Assembly (NCBI GenBank): GCA_025677815.1
Contig: JAIXMP010000010.1
Location: forward strand, 930,001-994,000
Direction: 5' to 3'
Length of the DNA: 64,000 bases
From: Phascolomyces articulosus
Taxonomy: Eukaryota; Mucoromycota; Mucoromycetes; Mucorales; Lichtheimiaceae
The notes under the pieces are model-generated. The model saw nothing but the letters and a program-made list of their open reading frames with translations. It was not told the DNA's origin and did not search any database. The position numbers and the translations under genes were made by a program. This document shows, piece after piece, positions 26,601 through 37,823 of the stretch. How positions within the stretch are numbered: position 1 is the stretch's first letter; each line of letters starts with the position of its first letter.

Positions 26601-27008
26601 TATTCAGCCTGAAAAGATTGTACATTAGTAGTACTCTTACCGAACACTACTTTCTTTGATTAACATTTTCTATTAGGCAGCTTCTTTTTTTGTAACTATA
26701 TAGAATCATCGTTACTCATGAATGAATAATAAAAATGATTCTTTTCAAATAATATACGCTTTTACCAGCATTACACACATATTTGTATGTGGGAAAATGT
26801 AATCTATTTCGAAAAATCACAAGTGAATTTATTTCAATAATCAAAATATTCATATCAATTCGGAAAAGGAGTAAGATTGACAGCTGCTGACTCGGTTGTC
26901 TCCATGGTATTTTTTCATCGGAGTGACAAAGCTGGTAAACAAATTTTGTATTTTTTTGTTTTCTCGTTTGCGATTTACAACTTCACACCACTCATAAACA
27001 CAATAACA
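20638..27008. other. 6.4-kb gene-free AT-rich interval
   Basis: No exon-like reading frame, tRNA or rRNA could be recognised on either strand. It includes the MFS promoter side (20.6-21.0 kb, purine-rich near 20990), (AT)n microsatellites near 22584-22606 (another lies in the MFS first intron near 20101-20120), an A/T-rich core at 24.0-26.0 kb, and the promoter-like or LTR-like block at 25996-26262. The last few hundred bases should contain the uS8m promoter. Listed ORFs of 60-80 codons show no protein-like composition. Confidence 0.55.
25996..26262 (+). repeat. LTR-like or orphan promoter-like block
   Basis: The block is bounded by TGTTAT at 25996-26001 and ATAACA at 26257-26262, a 6-bp inverted pair of the TG...CA type seen at LTR ends. 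Inside are an ATTGG (inverted CCAAT) at about 26012, three direct copies of catttgctttt at 26039, 26060 and 26082, one inverted copy near 26105-26114, and a TATA-like tataaata at about 26117. That order (upstream motifs, TATA, then about 140 bp without ORF) fits an LTR U3-R-U5 or an unpaired promoter. The five bases on each side (taaag, cattg) do not match, so there is no target-site duplication. Low confidence in the LTR reading; the motif array itself is plain in the sequence. Confidence 0.3.
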
Positions 27009-27470
27009 ATGCCTCGCGTATACGATCTTTGTGCACGTATTCAAAATGGTTTCCGATCACGACTTCAAACGATCGCCATTCCAGAAACCAAAATGAACCT
27101 TGCCATTTGTAATGTATTATATCGTGAAGGCTTTTTGTCGTCTGTCACACGAGGTAACCATGTTGGACCCGACGTTGAATATACCCCTACTACGAACGAA
27201 AATGTAGCAACTCGTCGTTTGTGGCTCTCATTAAAGTATAAAGACAACATGCCTACATTGAATAAACTTTCCGTGGTTAGCAAACCTTCCAAAAAGGTTA
27301 CTTTTTCTGTTAATGAGATGAAGAGTGTCGCTAGTGGTCGACGAGCTAAATTTATCAAGCCATTGCAACCAGGTGAAATTGCTGTGATGAATACCAACCG
27401 TGGTGTATTGGAATTACAAGAAGCTATCAAGAAAAATGTGGGTGGTGAAGTCTTGTGTCGAGCATCATAA
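27009..27470 (+). CDS. mrps8: Mitochondrial small-subunit ribosomal protein uS8m (Mrps8)
   Basis: A single exon encodes 153 aa. The start MPRVYDLCARIQNGFRSR resembles the fungal mitochondrial uS8 opening; the C-terminal half has the uS8 pattern KKVTFSVNEMKSVASGR, then PGEIAVMNTNRGVLELQEA and ends GGEVLCRAS, equivalent to the conserved S8 C-terminus (GE-hydrophobic-C). Role: 16S-like rRNA binding protein of the mitochondrial small subunit. The reading frame stays open upstream (from 26877), but ATG 27009 matches the family N-terminus and has the context acaATGc, so it is preferred. No obvious presequence, as is usual for this protein. Confidence 0.88.
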   Translation: MPRVYDLCARIQNGFRSRLQTIAIPETKMNLAICNVLYREGFLSSVTRGNHVGPDVEYTPTTNENVATRRLWLSLKYKDNMPTLNKLSVVSKPSKKVTFSVNEMKSVASGRRAKFIKPLQPGEIAVMNTNRGVLELQEAIKKNVGGEVLCRAS

Positions 27471-27721
27471 AATAATAGAGAAAGCATAAAGTACATCATC
27501 ATCACACATAAAGTATCTCCCTTGCATCTATTACAATAATTCAACCCATCCTCTTTTCGCTCTTACTCATCTGCCACACGCACACACACCTCTTCTTTTT
27601 TTTTCCTTCCAAGCTTTTATATATATAAAAAAAGTGTGGTTATTTGTTGTATAAATTTGATTTTTATGAATAAAAATATTAAACAAAAAAGTATCTTTAT
27701 TATTATGATTAATTTTCCTTT
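27471..27721. other. Convergent 3' region, uS8m / NIF3
   Basis: These 251 bases between two converging genes contain pyrimidine-rich DNA, a short (AC)n tract near 27576 and AATAAA-like signals near 27668. No gene. Confidence 0.4.
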
Positions 27722-29191
27722 TTACATAATTTCAAGCGGATCCTTATCCACTTTACTAACAATCACTTCAATAGCATCTCCTTCAGCAGAACGTTCATTG
27801 ACCAACATGTCCTGTAACTTGGGTCGAAGTACTGCTGATAAATAGCCTCTTTCTGTATTTGTATGTTCACCTATAATACGTATAAACAATTAAAATTGAA
27901 TTAAGTACCTCATCAACATGGGGAGGGGACGAGGGAAATGAAATAATCCAAATGAAAGATTCATCCACTTGTTATTACTACTACTGTTATCCCTATATGG
28001 GATGAGAAATGAGACTTACATAAGATAACATTGGTACCCTTCGCCAAAGCTGCCAAAACATCATGATGACCCATTTCACCTGAAAAGAATAAATCTGCAT
28101 CCACAGGATTCAATACGGATGAACCTGAACCAGCACAAATAGCTACAGTCTTGATCAGTTGGTTCCCATCATCGACTTTTGCAACTCTCACTAAGTTGTT
28201 TTGTTGGGTAGATTGTCAAAAAATTAGATAAACAAATGATCAATGAATAAATAATAATAACACCATTCTATCGTACAAATGCAAATTTGGGGAAGAGGAA
28301 CTTACGGAAAGGTAATCCTGTTAATGCTTTGATCTTATCAATCACAGTCGTAAGTGGTGTAGGATCATCATAAGTAAATAAACGACCTGTACCTGCTTGT
28401 TCATGACCTATCGGATAAAAAACCAACTCGGATAAATAAGTTACTTATCTTTTTCCTTTTCTTGAAAAAACAAAACAAAACAATAGGATTTACCTTCTGG
28501 GGGATTCAAGGCAGGTTGAATAGGTTGTACAATTCCTTTTCCTAAACCACTCGCTAACCAATCATTGACTTTTTTTTATGCATTTTATTAGATCATTGAG
28601 AGATACATACCATCACCATTTTTATATAGAGATATATGAAATAAACAAACCTCCATCAACACAATTATCACAAGCAGTATGAGGCGAATATATACCCACA
28701 CCCTTAGCGATGGCTTTCATGACAATATCCTGTTTCACATCTGCTTGGACCAATCTTTTCATGGATCTAAAGATGGGTGGATGATAGGATACAATCGTTC
28801 CGACCTTTGATATGTACAAAAAAAAAGTTGTCAATAGATATCTCATAGCACGTGCAAAGAACAACCTTCTTTAAAAGAGTTTGAAAATTCACCTTGGGAT
28901 CAGACAATGCTTCTTCGAGCACTTGTGGAGTTAAATCAATGGTCAAAAAGACCTTGTTACATTGAGGTGAAGGATAAGGTGGTTCTATAATAAAGAAAAG
29001 AATTGTTGGGTTGAATGTCTCTCTTTTTCGTTTTTTACACACGCTCAAAAATAATTAAAAGGGTTGGACAATTTCAAGTTTTTATTTATTTATTTACCTA
29101 CAAGGACACCGACATTATCCCACGTTGTGTCAGCAAGTTCTAATGGAGCAATGGTTCGCATACATCGAACAACTTTGGATAAAAGTGACAT
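27722..29191 (-). CDS. nif3: NIF3 family protein (GTP cyclohydrolase I type 2 / DUF34)
   Basis: Seven exons (29191-29098, 28984-28893, 28804-28651, 28568-28494, 28407-28306, 28190-28020, 27870-27722) join in phase to 278 aa, the normal size for eukaryotic NIF3. Landmarks in order: LELADTTWDNVGVLV near residue 20, VFLTIDLTPQVLEEA, the metal-site segment VSYHPPIF, HTACDNCVDG, and near the C-terminus the second metal segment SGEMGHHDVLAALAKG. The His and Glu residues in these motifs are those expected to bind the two-metal centre. The biochemical role of NIF3 in fungi (yeast Nif3 interacts with Ngg1) is unsettled; bacterial relatives have been described as metal-binding or metallohydrolase-like. 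It is head-to-head with the NmrA-like gene over 247 bp. Confidence 0.92.
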
Positions 29192-29438
29192 TATAAATTG
29201 GAAAAAAAAACGTTGTAATAAACTCGTTATAAAGAAGTACACGCGAGAAAGAAAAAAAATAAAATAAGGTACCAAAAAAATGTGACGCGTGTCAATTTCG
29301 TATTTCACAAGTTTGGGATGAAAAAATTCATGCAAAAAAAAAGAGTATATCTAAGAGAATGGATCCCTTTCATCCTTTTCGTTTTCTTCCTTATCGGTTT
29401 TTTTATTGATAAAAAAACAGTATCCACCTTCCTATATC
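29192..29438. promoter_or_regulatory. Divergent promoter region, NIF3 / NmrA-like
   Basis: The 247 bases between the two start codons must serve both genes. They are A-rich on the NIF3 side and T-rich before the NmrA-like ATG. No recognised binding site. Confidence 0.4.
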
Positions 29439-30611
29439 ATGTCTCAAAAGCAACAACAACGTCCCATTGCTATTGCAAACGCTGATTCTTTCCTTGGTTA
29501 TGTTCTTGCTTATCGATTCCTTGAAGGACGTCGTCGTGAACAACAACAGCAAGAAATCCGCATCTTGAGTCGTGATCCTCAAAGCTTGCAAGATCTTCAA
29601 CGATTAGGTGCCAAGATTATCCAAATTGATTATCAAGATCAACAACGTCTTCAACGTGAATTGGAGCAAGTCTCTGTTTTGTTGGTTGTTCCTGAAAATT
29701 CTTCCAATGCTCGACAAGAAGGTAAAAATTTGATTCGTGCTGCTCGTCAAACCAATGTTCAATATGTTGGTTTATTCTCACTGTAAGTTCTTCACTCTCT
29801 GTGTGTAAACACTACCCTATCTTTTTATCCTCTAGAAACTATTTTTAATATATTTTTTTGGAAAACTTATCATCCCTATATCACTATTATTACTATTAGT
29901 GTGAGTGCTGATCAAGCTCAACAAGAACAACAATCCATCCGAAACTTGCGGGAACTAGAACAAATTGTCCAACAACAGTTCTCTGACAACTATACCATCT
30001 TGCGCAGTTCCCTTTTCAGCCAAATCTTTTATTACATGACACCCATAGTTGAAGGCCGTAATCAATTGGATTTACCTATTCAACAAGACCGTCAGTGGAG
30101 CACGGTGGATGTCTGTGAAGTTGTGGAAGCCGTCTACCACTTGTCCCGTGAAAATGGACAGCGTGAAGGCACTTTCTTGGGTACCTTGGGTAACGAAAAC
30201 AACCGCCTTTATCAATTCACTGGCAATCAAATTAATACGGGTCCACAAGTAGCTGAAGAGTGGTCCCGAGCATTGCGTCCAGGTCGTCAGATTCAATACC
30301 AACAGATTCAACCTCGACAGCTTGAACAATACCTTCGTGGTATTCGTGATGATGATCGTTTCAAGACACGACCACCTACGGATGATAATGAAGAAGAAGG
30401 TTGTCCACGTCGAGATCGACCTCATAGTCTTCCCTTGGGTCAATTCCTTAATGATGAATTTATCCGTTTGTTGATAGATATTTTTGCTTTGGCCAATCAA
30501 GGTAAACTTGAATTCAAAACAGATGATCTTCGAAATGTCCTTGGCCGTCCTCCTCAAGAACTTAGGGAATATTTCCTTAATAATCGTGATCGTTTTAACA
30601 GACTTCGTTAA
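29439..30611 (+). CDS. NmrA-like / NAD(P)-binding Rossmann protein
   Basis: Two exons (29439-29782, 29900-30611) join in phase to 351 aa. The N-terminus has a Rossmann-type beta-alpha start, IAIANADSFLGYVLAYRFLEG, a charged Gln/Arg insert, then a strand with LGAKIIQIDYQD, as in NmrA or atypical short-chain dehydrogenases that sense or use NAD(P). The usual TGATGFIG loop reads ANADSFLG, so two of its glycines are replaced. The middle part (RSSLFSQIFYY, STVDVCEVVEAVYHL) matches the NmrA C-terminal pattern. The tail is charged and Gln/Arg-rich. No catalytic Tyr-x3-Lys is evident, so a regulatory or binding role is more likely than redox catalysis. Function unproven. Confidence 0.8.
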
Positions 30612-30962
30612 ATCATCATCCAACATTGAATAATCGCAGTCCCTCTTTCTCATATTTTTTTTGTTATGTGAAATGTATTTTTTTAAAATAAAAAATGTTT
30701 TAGTATTGTGAATTAAAAAATTCTTATTTTTTTTTGCTATGTAATCCATTTTTTTTAAAAAAAAAGAAAAAAAAAGAGAAAGGGGTATTTACAAAATAAA
30801 TATTATACTAAGCGATTGTGTGAAATAGAAAAGGGTCTGTACATTTATGCGTGTTTTAGTGAATATATAGGTTTGGATGGATGAATGAAATTTTTTTGTG
30901 GTGGTAGGTTGATAAATGAAAAATATAAGGTTGGAAATGTGAGAAAGGGCATGAGAAGCAAA
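30612..30962. other. Convergent 3' region, NmrA-like / mdm34
   Basis: This 351-bp spacer holds T-runs and A-runs (30655-30775) and AATAAA-like signals (aaataaaaaatg near 30687). No coding potential seen. Confidence 0.45.
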
Positions 30963-32743
30963 TTAATTATCAATGTTGCGTAATGAAAGATGAATGATAC
31001 GTCGTTTGGGAACTTTTCGACCTCGTCTATTCATGGGTTTAGCCTTGACAGCATGAGGGAAACTTCGACAGACACTATGTTGGATGACAGGTGGTAAAGG
31101 GGATAGTGTACGATTGGCGCATGTGAGTTGGGCTAGCCTTGCTGCTAATGCGTTTTCAGTATGTCGTACGATGATTTCTTGATCAAATGAAACGGGTATT
31201 TTTTGTTCTTGTGGTCCAACAAGAGATGGAATTTCAGGTCCTTCCACTACATACCATGGTGCATCCCCATCTTCTGCATAAAAATCGGCCACTGAAGTGG
31301 ATGATACCACAGATCCACAGACAGTGCTTATGGAAGGTGACATGATACTACCGTTGATACAACTACTTGTTATTGAAGTAGTATCATCTTCATCTTCCAC
31401 AACACAATTTTGTAAATATTGATGGATAGCTTGAATCGAAGCATATTTTGTATAGATGGTAGGAGGGGTGGGTCGATACATAGGCATAATATCGGAAAAG
31501 GATGCTTGACTTGAATACGATCGCATATCATCCTCCATAATGCTGCTGCAAGTACTGCTACAGCCGCTACTGCTATAAACAGATCCATTACCGTACATCA
31601 TTTGTGGTGGTAAACCACCATGGTGTTTGGCAAGTGCTTCAAGATCCATATTACTGAAATACATTGAAACATTATCTACCGGTGTACATGGTGCTGTGGA
31701 TGCTGCTGATGAAGATAAAGAAAGTGCAGTAGGTAAAGAACGCATATCATCATCAATATCATCATAATTCATACCGACACAAGGCCCAATCATGCCAGGA
31801 TCGGATAATGTAGGTGAGAGTGGATTAGGTCGACGGTGCCGTTGTCTTTGCGGATATCTTTTTTGTTGTTCTTGCTGTCTCTTTTGTTGTTCTTCCTTTT
31901 CACGTTGATTTTGAATATGTCGTAAACTTAAATTATGGATCATGACAGGTAAATCCTCCTGAAACAGGTTTCTTAATTGCTTTTCAATTTCTCGTTGTAA
32001 AAAGTTGCGTACACTGGTCACACTATCAAAAGTAGAACTAATGACAATGCTTTCCAATGGATCATTCTTGAAAACAAGTGTAATGCCTTTGGTTTTTGAA
32101 ACAACAAGTACTATAATTCCACGTAATCGTAAATCACTGATACGTAATAACATTGGCACCACCAAGGGTTGGTCTGCAGCTAATATTTTGGGTCGTGTGT
32201 GTCGTGTGGTTGAAGAGGAGGACGAGGATTGTTTCGCATGCATTGGGTTGGCCTAATAGAAACAATTGTTTTTAATATTTTTGTTATCCTCTCTCTTCAT
32301 CCAATTGTTATTTGATTACTCACCTGAACTTTAGTTTGCAAAACAATGTATGCATCGCCTGCATACGTGAGTTTAAAAATACCACGGAATTTGTCCGTTG
32401 TTAGCTCACCCACTTCTAAAATTTCAAGTTCTGGTGGCTGATGGGATAATCATAAAATAAAAGGGATTGGCATTATATTTTATAAGGAGAGAAATTCAAT
32501 TTTATCGTTAGTTATATATATATAATTAATTGATACACTACATGATATAAAACAACAACAACAACAAAGAAGGACGTAAATATAATAAGACTTTACCCTG
32601 GTACCCATATGTAACTCTTTCACTGTTATATGATCAACAATATTTTTCGGTTTATTGCCTTTATTAAGAGCAGCTTCGAGTTGTGATTTTGCTTCGTCAT
32701 AGAAACCTGAATCAAATTCAGGCCAGTTGAATCGAAATGCCAT
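30963..32743 (-). CDS. mdm34: Mdm34, ERMES complex subunit (SMP domain)
   Basis: Three exons (32743-32597, 32437-32324, 32252-30963) join in phase to 516 aa. The N-terminus is diagnostic: [65 protein letters not shown] and LQTKVQANPM all follow the highly conserved Mdm34 SMP start. The SMP lipid-binding domain runs to about residue 215 ([10 protein letters not shown], then a helix ending [18 protein letters not shown]). The rest is low complexity, with a Gln/Arg/Lys segment, Ser-rich tracts and a basic C-terminal stretch ([12 protein letters not shown]). Role: outer mitochondrial membrane component of the ER-mitochondria tether that moves phospholipids. Both introns sit inside the SMP-coding part, the second just after LQTKVQ. 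Confidence 0.95.
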
Positions 32744-34024
32744 TGTATGTTATTGTTGTATTTGAAAGGAAAGTTTAAATATTTTTTTACGTGTTTTATG
32801 AAACGGTAGATAGAGGAAAAGGGAAGGTGAAAAAAAACGAATACGTTGAGTATAATGTTTTTATTGTTGTTGTTATGATATTATGCTGAACAATGATAGG
32901 AAGTTGAAAGAGAATAGCATTAAAAAAAAGAAGTGTGTGTTATGGAAAAGAAAAGGAAAGAAACAAACAAAAAAATAAGGGAGAAAAAATGGTTTTGCCA
33001 TGAACTCTCCGCTCCGAACATGTCATACCGGGATTTTACGGAGAGGGAGAGTGAAGGTCTTATAAATTTCACTTGCTTATTCAATTGACTTGTGCATTTT
33101 TCTTATTATAAAAGAAGTATGGATGTTAAAATATAACTTTAAATATATAATATTATATTTAAAGCAAATAATATTTGTCTATTATTATTATTATTATTCT
33201 TATTATCAAGTAACCAAGGCATAAAAAACAAGTTACCATAGAAATTCAAAACATCAGCAAAATAAATAAATAAAAAAAGGTGATTGTTCAAGTTAATCAT
33301 CGTATGTTTGAGAATTCTTGAAAGTGAAAAATTTTTTGAATGTGGGGAAAAAAAAAAGCAGGTTTATTCTTTTGTGTAATCTTCTTTTTTTTAAAGGTTT
33401 TAAATATGAACCAAAATGCATGCATAACATATAAGATTTCTATTAAATAATAATGGATAATACGTACATATTATAATAATGAACCTTTATTTTACTTGGT
33501 CATTTCAACTGGAAAATCAATAAAATGATTTCAGTCCTAAATAATACGCGCGTAAGACATTTATTGTTTTAGATCTATAGTCAAGAGTTCATTGGATGTT
33601 CCGATCCGGATTTTTTCGTAGTAGGCTGGATAAATTCTTAACAGTTTAATTTCTTGTGTCAAAATCAATGTCGTCCCTAAAAATACAGGCGTTTATAAAA
33701 AAGACCATATGTACTTTGAATCCAGCATCCGCTGGCTGACAACATGAACTAGAACTAGTTACGTGTCAAAAAGTACTCCTTTTAGGAGGGAGAGAGAAAG
33801 AGGGCAAACTATATAAGCTGATAAATGGAGCAATGAGTTTATATTAGTTGAGTGATCTTCAAATACTACATCTTCATCTTAAAAGGTTTACAAAACAATA
33901 AACTTACCAAAGCAAATTAAAAAAAAACATAAAAGAAATGTGCAAAAAGAAAAGATCTAATAGAAGAGAATTAATCATTAGATTACATAGATAAATATCA
34001 ATATTCACACATTAACTTGATGAT

Positions 34025-34900
34025 TCACCTCTCCAATACCCAACTAAGCATCATGATAATGAAAGTCATACATATCTTGAAATAAGCAAAAAAAAAAAAA
34101 AAAAGGGCGAGTTTAAAGACATCCCGGGTCAAAGCATGACCAAAAATAGACAACAGGGTAGATATTTCAGTAGGAATGACATGGTACGGCAAAGGATTAA
34201 ACCAACATATATGATGAAAGATAGACGATATAGCATTACGATGAATCGGTACAGCATACATGATAAAAGTTTGTTCAGGGTGGCTTGATCAACGGGTGTT
34301 CATGATGCACCATAAAGTAGAACCAAAGACCAAAGATCATGTGACACAACAAAGAATTACCAAAGAAGGGCGGCTTGACACATGGTAGTAATAAAATAAT
34401 CCCATAGTACATACGATCAATGGAAACATACAACATAGTGCATAGTATGGATGACCGAAGGAGATTAATACAAGAGAGCAACAACTTGGATGACTAATAA
34501 AGAAGATGGATAACACAAAAAAAAGATTTGTAAGTATTATCAACAGGTAGAAGACACATTATAAATATAACACGGTCACGAAAAAAAAAGGTGTCAAAAG
34601 AAATTCAATAACATACCATAATATATCGCACCATGTTTGGGAGGAAAACAACAGGAAACAATGTTATATGATCAAAAAGATGAGTGTGACGACAGCCGCA
34701 GCAAGGATGGATGGATGAAACGATCAGCAAAATGGTGAATCAGAGCAGAAACATCTAGACAAGGATGATCATAAAAAGTCTACCAAGAGAATGAAGGGAC
34801 AGATGATCCATGGGAGTTTGACCGGATGGATTGGAGCCAGAGAACCATGGATGGATTGAGCAAGACCTTGCTGCATGATGGATTGTGATGAAAAGAAATA
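34025..34900 (-). pseudogene. Possible decayed LINE-type reverse transcriptase C-terminal remnant
   Basis: On the minus strand several adjoining open stretches in different frames are rich in His, Pro, Leu, Ser and Trp, unlike the surrounding AT-rich noise: GLAQSIHGSLAPIHPVKLPW near 34.8 kb, DHPCLDVSALIHHFADRF near 34.7 kb, then hydrophobic Cys/Ser/Pro-rich frames near 34.3-34.5 kb and 34.0-34.26 kb. This composition and the segment order resemble the poorly conserved region after the RT domain in Mucoromycota LINE elements as I remember it. No RT core (YxDD) is present, and frames are interrupted repeatedly. Treat as a weak hypothesis. Confidence 0.25.
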
Positions 34901-35099
34901 ATGATGGATGATAAATGATTGGATGATTAAATAAAAAAAGAAAAAAGAAGAAAGAAAAGGTACGGTGATAATTTTTACAATTTTGGGGGGACTATTTTGA
35001 ACCCTTTTTATACTATTTCAACATTGAAACAATGAACCATTTTTCAATCCTTTATAACTTTATCAATTTTGATCGATATAAGACGAGATGAGTCTTGTT

Positions 35100-36150
35100 T
35101 TAAAGCTAATAACCTAGACTTTTTTGATATATGTTTTTCATTATAATGATATTTGATGATATAGTTATATATTTATTTAAAAATAATAAAGTAATATTTT
35201 GACAAGATGATCGTATGACAACTTCTAAAAACGGAAATTTCAAAATAGTTGTGACATCTAAACGGAATATTTTTTTATTGGATGGGCAATAAAGTAGATA
35301 AGAGAGGCTTGCTTTTTTTTAAAAGAGTATACTGGACGATTGATGTATTGATTAATAATAGGATGATATCATTTCTATGTACGAAATTAAAGAACAATAA
35401 GCATGTTCTTTATATATGTCGGGCAAAGATGGAGAGGATTTTTTTTTAAAAGAAAGAAGCCACTGAACTCAATTGAATTTATTGACATGAATTTACTAGA
35501 CATTCAATAATAAAACTGACATGATTAGAAAGAGAAAAAGATGGGCTTTCTGTCAATATATCATTACAGATCTAAAGTAAATGTTTTTGTTGAGTTAAAA
35601 AGTATTTGAAATGTCATGATTATGGATTACTCATTAACAAAAGTAGAAAATTATTATGGAAACAATGACAAAAATGATTAATGATATCGGATTCAATTTA
35701 ATAAAGAGATAATATGATGATATCATCTTGTCAAACGTAATTGTTTTCAAAGAAAAATCATGCATAATAATGGATCTTATCTTCCAGCCAAAACAGGATG
35801 ATGGTAGAAGGATGGGAAGATGGTTTTTTTTTTTAAAAAAAACAAGCCATTGAACAAGATCGTGTTAATCGACATGATGTTACAAAGTAACCATTAATAA
35901 AATTAGAATGATTAGAATGAGAAAAAGATGGATTCTTTGATGATATATATATATATGTCATTATTGTTATATATAATACATAAATGTAGATAATGATTTA
36001 AAAATAAAGACTTTTTTATGATAGCAGATCATTAATTAATCTTATCTAATCATGAAAACTATGTCAAAAATGGCCATTAAAAACGAAAAGGATTGTGTGC
36101 TTTATTCTTTTTTTAATTGGATACCAAATGATAGTAGCAAAGAGATAGAA
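35100..36150. repeat. Diverged tandem repeats, unit about 390 bp
   Basis: Two segments line up by eye: about 35440-35550 (T/A run, aagaagccactgaac, gacatga, ttagaaagagaaaaagatgg) and about 35826-35940 (T/A run, aacaagccattgaac, gacatga, ttagaatgagaaaaagatgg). Similar order continues after each (aaaatgatta / aaaatggccatta; ttaattgg / ttattgg; aagagata). A third, weaker copy seems to end near 35310. The unit is non-coding in every frame. The origin could be a decayed element or a local duplication. Confidence 0.4.
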
Positions 36151-37007
36151 GACACGTAATAAGGAACAAAACGGAATATAATGGAAATATAATCAATATC
36201 TCAGAAAAAGGATCTTTCTCATGCTATAAAAAGGAAAATACATTGGGTTTGGTGTTTAGTGTATTATATAATGAGTCTATTATAATAAAAAAAATCATAG
36301 GGTGAGGTGACCCACACTAATATATGATAGATCCGCTCATTCATAAATAATCGATTAAACATGATACACCCAATGATACACTATATTACTCTCGATTTGC
36401 TGTTCATTATTAATAATCTGGAATACAAAAGAAATATTGTGAAGAATAGAAAAGAAGAACATTGATTACTAAACAGGACAATAAAAAGATATACCTATCA
36501 GTACCATTTTTTATTACATTCCATTTCATCTCATACAGAAATAATAATTTTTTTGATAAGATTCTTTATCGTGACTCTACTATAAAAGAGGACATGATGC
36601 TCTTTCTAATGCTCACTCTTCCACATGTGCTTAATCATTGCATTCAGAGAATTTAGAAACTGTGGTGTCCTAAAAATAAAAATATAGAGTATTCGAAAAA
36701 TAAGATTCGTATCCTTGATAATATTGTAAAATACCTGTACGTAGAACAATAGAAATAGTCTTTATCTTTGATTTTATCTTTATTTACAATAAATCATGTT
36801 TCAAAAGACCTCTCTTTTTTTTTAACTATCTATTCTACGTACAACACAGAAACTTATAAAAACAAACATTGAGTAGATCAAACCTTTCATTATTAATTAT
36901 ATTATATTTCTTGCTTTCACCATTATGATAAGAATTGGAACAGACAGCAAACACATATAGGGTGCACACCTTTTAACTTGGTTTATTTCGAAGATCAAGT
37001 CTTTTAT

Positions 37008-37823
37008 ATGCAAAATGGTGATGAGGTTTTTTTTACTGCATTGCTTTTTATTTCAAATATACACTGTTGGCTGCCAATAAATTTACATCACCATTTCCAT
37101 AAATGGAAGGCGTTACGTTACAGACAAACAAGCAACCTTCCCCCAAGCACCTTCCCATCCCCTCTGGAATCACCTCTTCAAATTAGTACTTACAACCAAT
37201 ATCGTCATCTAAACCATACAGAATCCATTACAAGTCCTATATCGATATCAATACCGGCATTGTCATCCTCAACATCTATAAATTCTGAAATCCATCCTCC
37301 CACTGACGACAGCGTAAAAGAAATGGACGACCAAACAAATGATGAACATCCAACAATATCAGCAGCAACACAGTTCTTCACGGAGCCTGTTCCGTTACAC
37401 GACAGATTTGATTACATCTATTTGCCATGTAAACAACGCCGACCTCGAAAAGAAATCCACAAGCTCCTCAAGTCATGTAGCATAAATACATCCCGAGTTT
37501 TAGACATCGCTTTTCCCACAAAGAAAGTATTAGGCATCTTATTACACTCTCAATACATACCGGAAGCCAGCCAATACTTCAGAAAAGCTGGTATCAATAT
37601 ATTAACAACCTTCGACCCACTTAATCCAAATAATGTAAATGATACACGATACTCAACACTATCACTCCCTGAAAAAACAAAATTGGCTTATGAACTTCAC
37701 CAAAACCGGTGCATACAAGCAATGCAGCACTGCGTCTATAAATATCTTGGCCAGATAGCTGGAACTTTCCTATCAAAAAATTGGATTACCAAGGACGATT
37801 ATGACTCGTTTGACTATGACTGA
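37008..37823 (+). CDS. Hypothetical protein, lineage-specific, possibly retroelement-associated
   Basis: An intronless 271-aa frame starting at the first ATG. The N-terminal ~45 residues are hydrophobic and aromatic; residues ~55-130 are Ser/Pro/Thr-rich. The C-terminal half looks folded: RFDYIYLPCKQRRPRKEI, INTSRVLDIAFPTKKVLGIL, HSQYIPEASQYFRKAGI, then FDPLNP and a helical tail with HQNRCIQAMQHCVYKYLG. From memory this half resembles a domain frequent in Mucoromycota ORFs that accompany LINE-type elements (ORF1-like), but I cannot search to confirm it. No zinc knuckle and no catalytic motif is visible. It lies in the accessory region between decayed repeats and two broken ORFs, which favours mobile-element ancestry. 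No introns, unlike neighbouring housekeeping genes. Confidence 0.5.
   Translation: MQNGDEVFFTALLFISNIHCWLPINLHHHFHKWKALRYRQTSNLPPSTFPSPLESPLQISTYNQYRHLNHTESITSPISISIPALSSSTSINSEIHPPTDDSVKEMDDQTNDEHPTISAATQFFTEPVPLHDRFDYIYLPCKQRRPRKEIHKLLKSCSINTSRVLDIAFPTKKVLGILLHSQYIPEASQYFRKAGINILTTFDPLNPNNVNDTRYSTLSLPEKTKLAYELHQNRCIQAMQHCVYKYLGQIAGTFLSKNWITKDDYDSFDYD

Larger units (their letters stand above)
32744..36977. other. 4.2-kb intergenic, repeat-rich
   Basis: No intact gene could be found between mdm34 and the 37-kb ORF. The first ~300 bases are the mdm34 promoter side. A possible LINE-type remnant (34.0-34.9 kb, minus strand) and diverged ~390-bp tandem repeats (35.1-36.15 kb) are listed separately. 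The remainder is AT-rich DNA with purine-rich runs. Confidence 0.5.

Noticed and set aside
27065..27544. 159-codon minus-strand ORF
   Set aside because: Shadow of the uS8m gene, whose plus-strand family match is clear.
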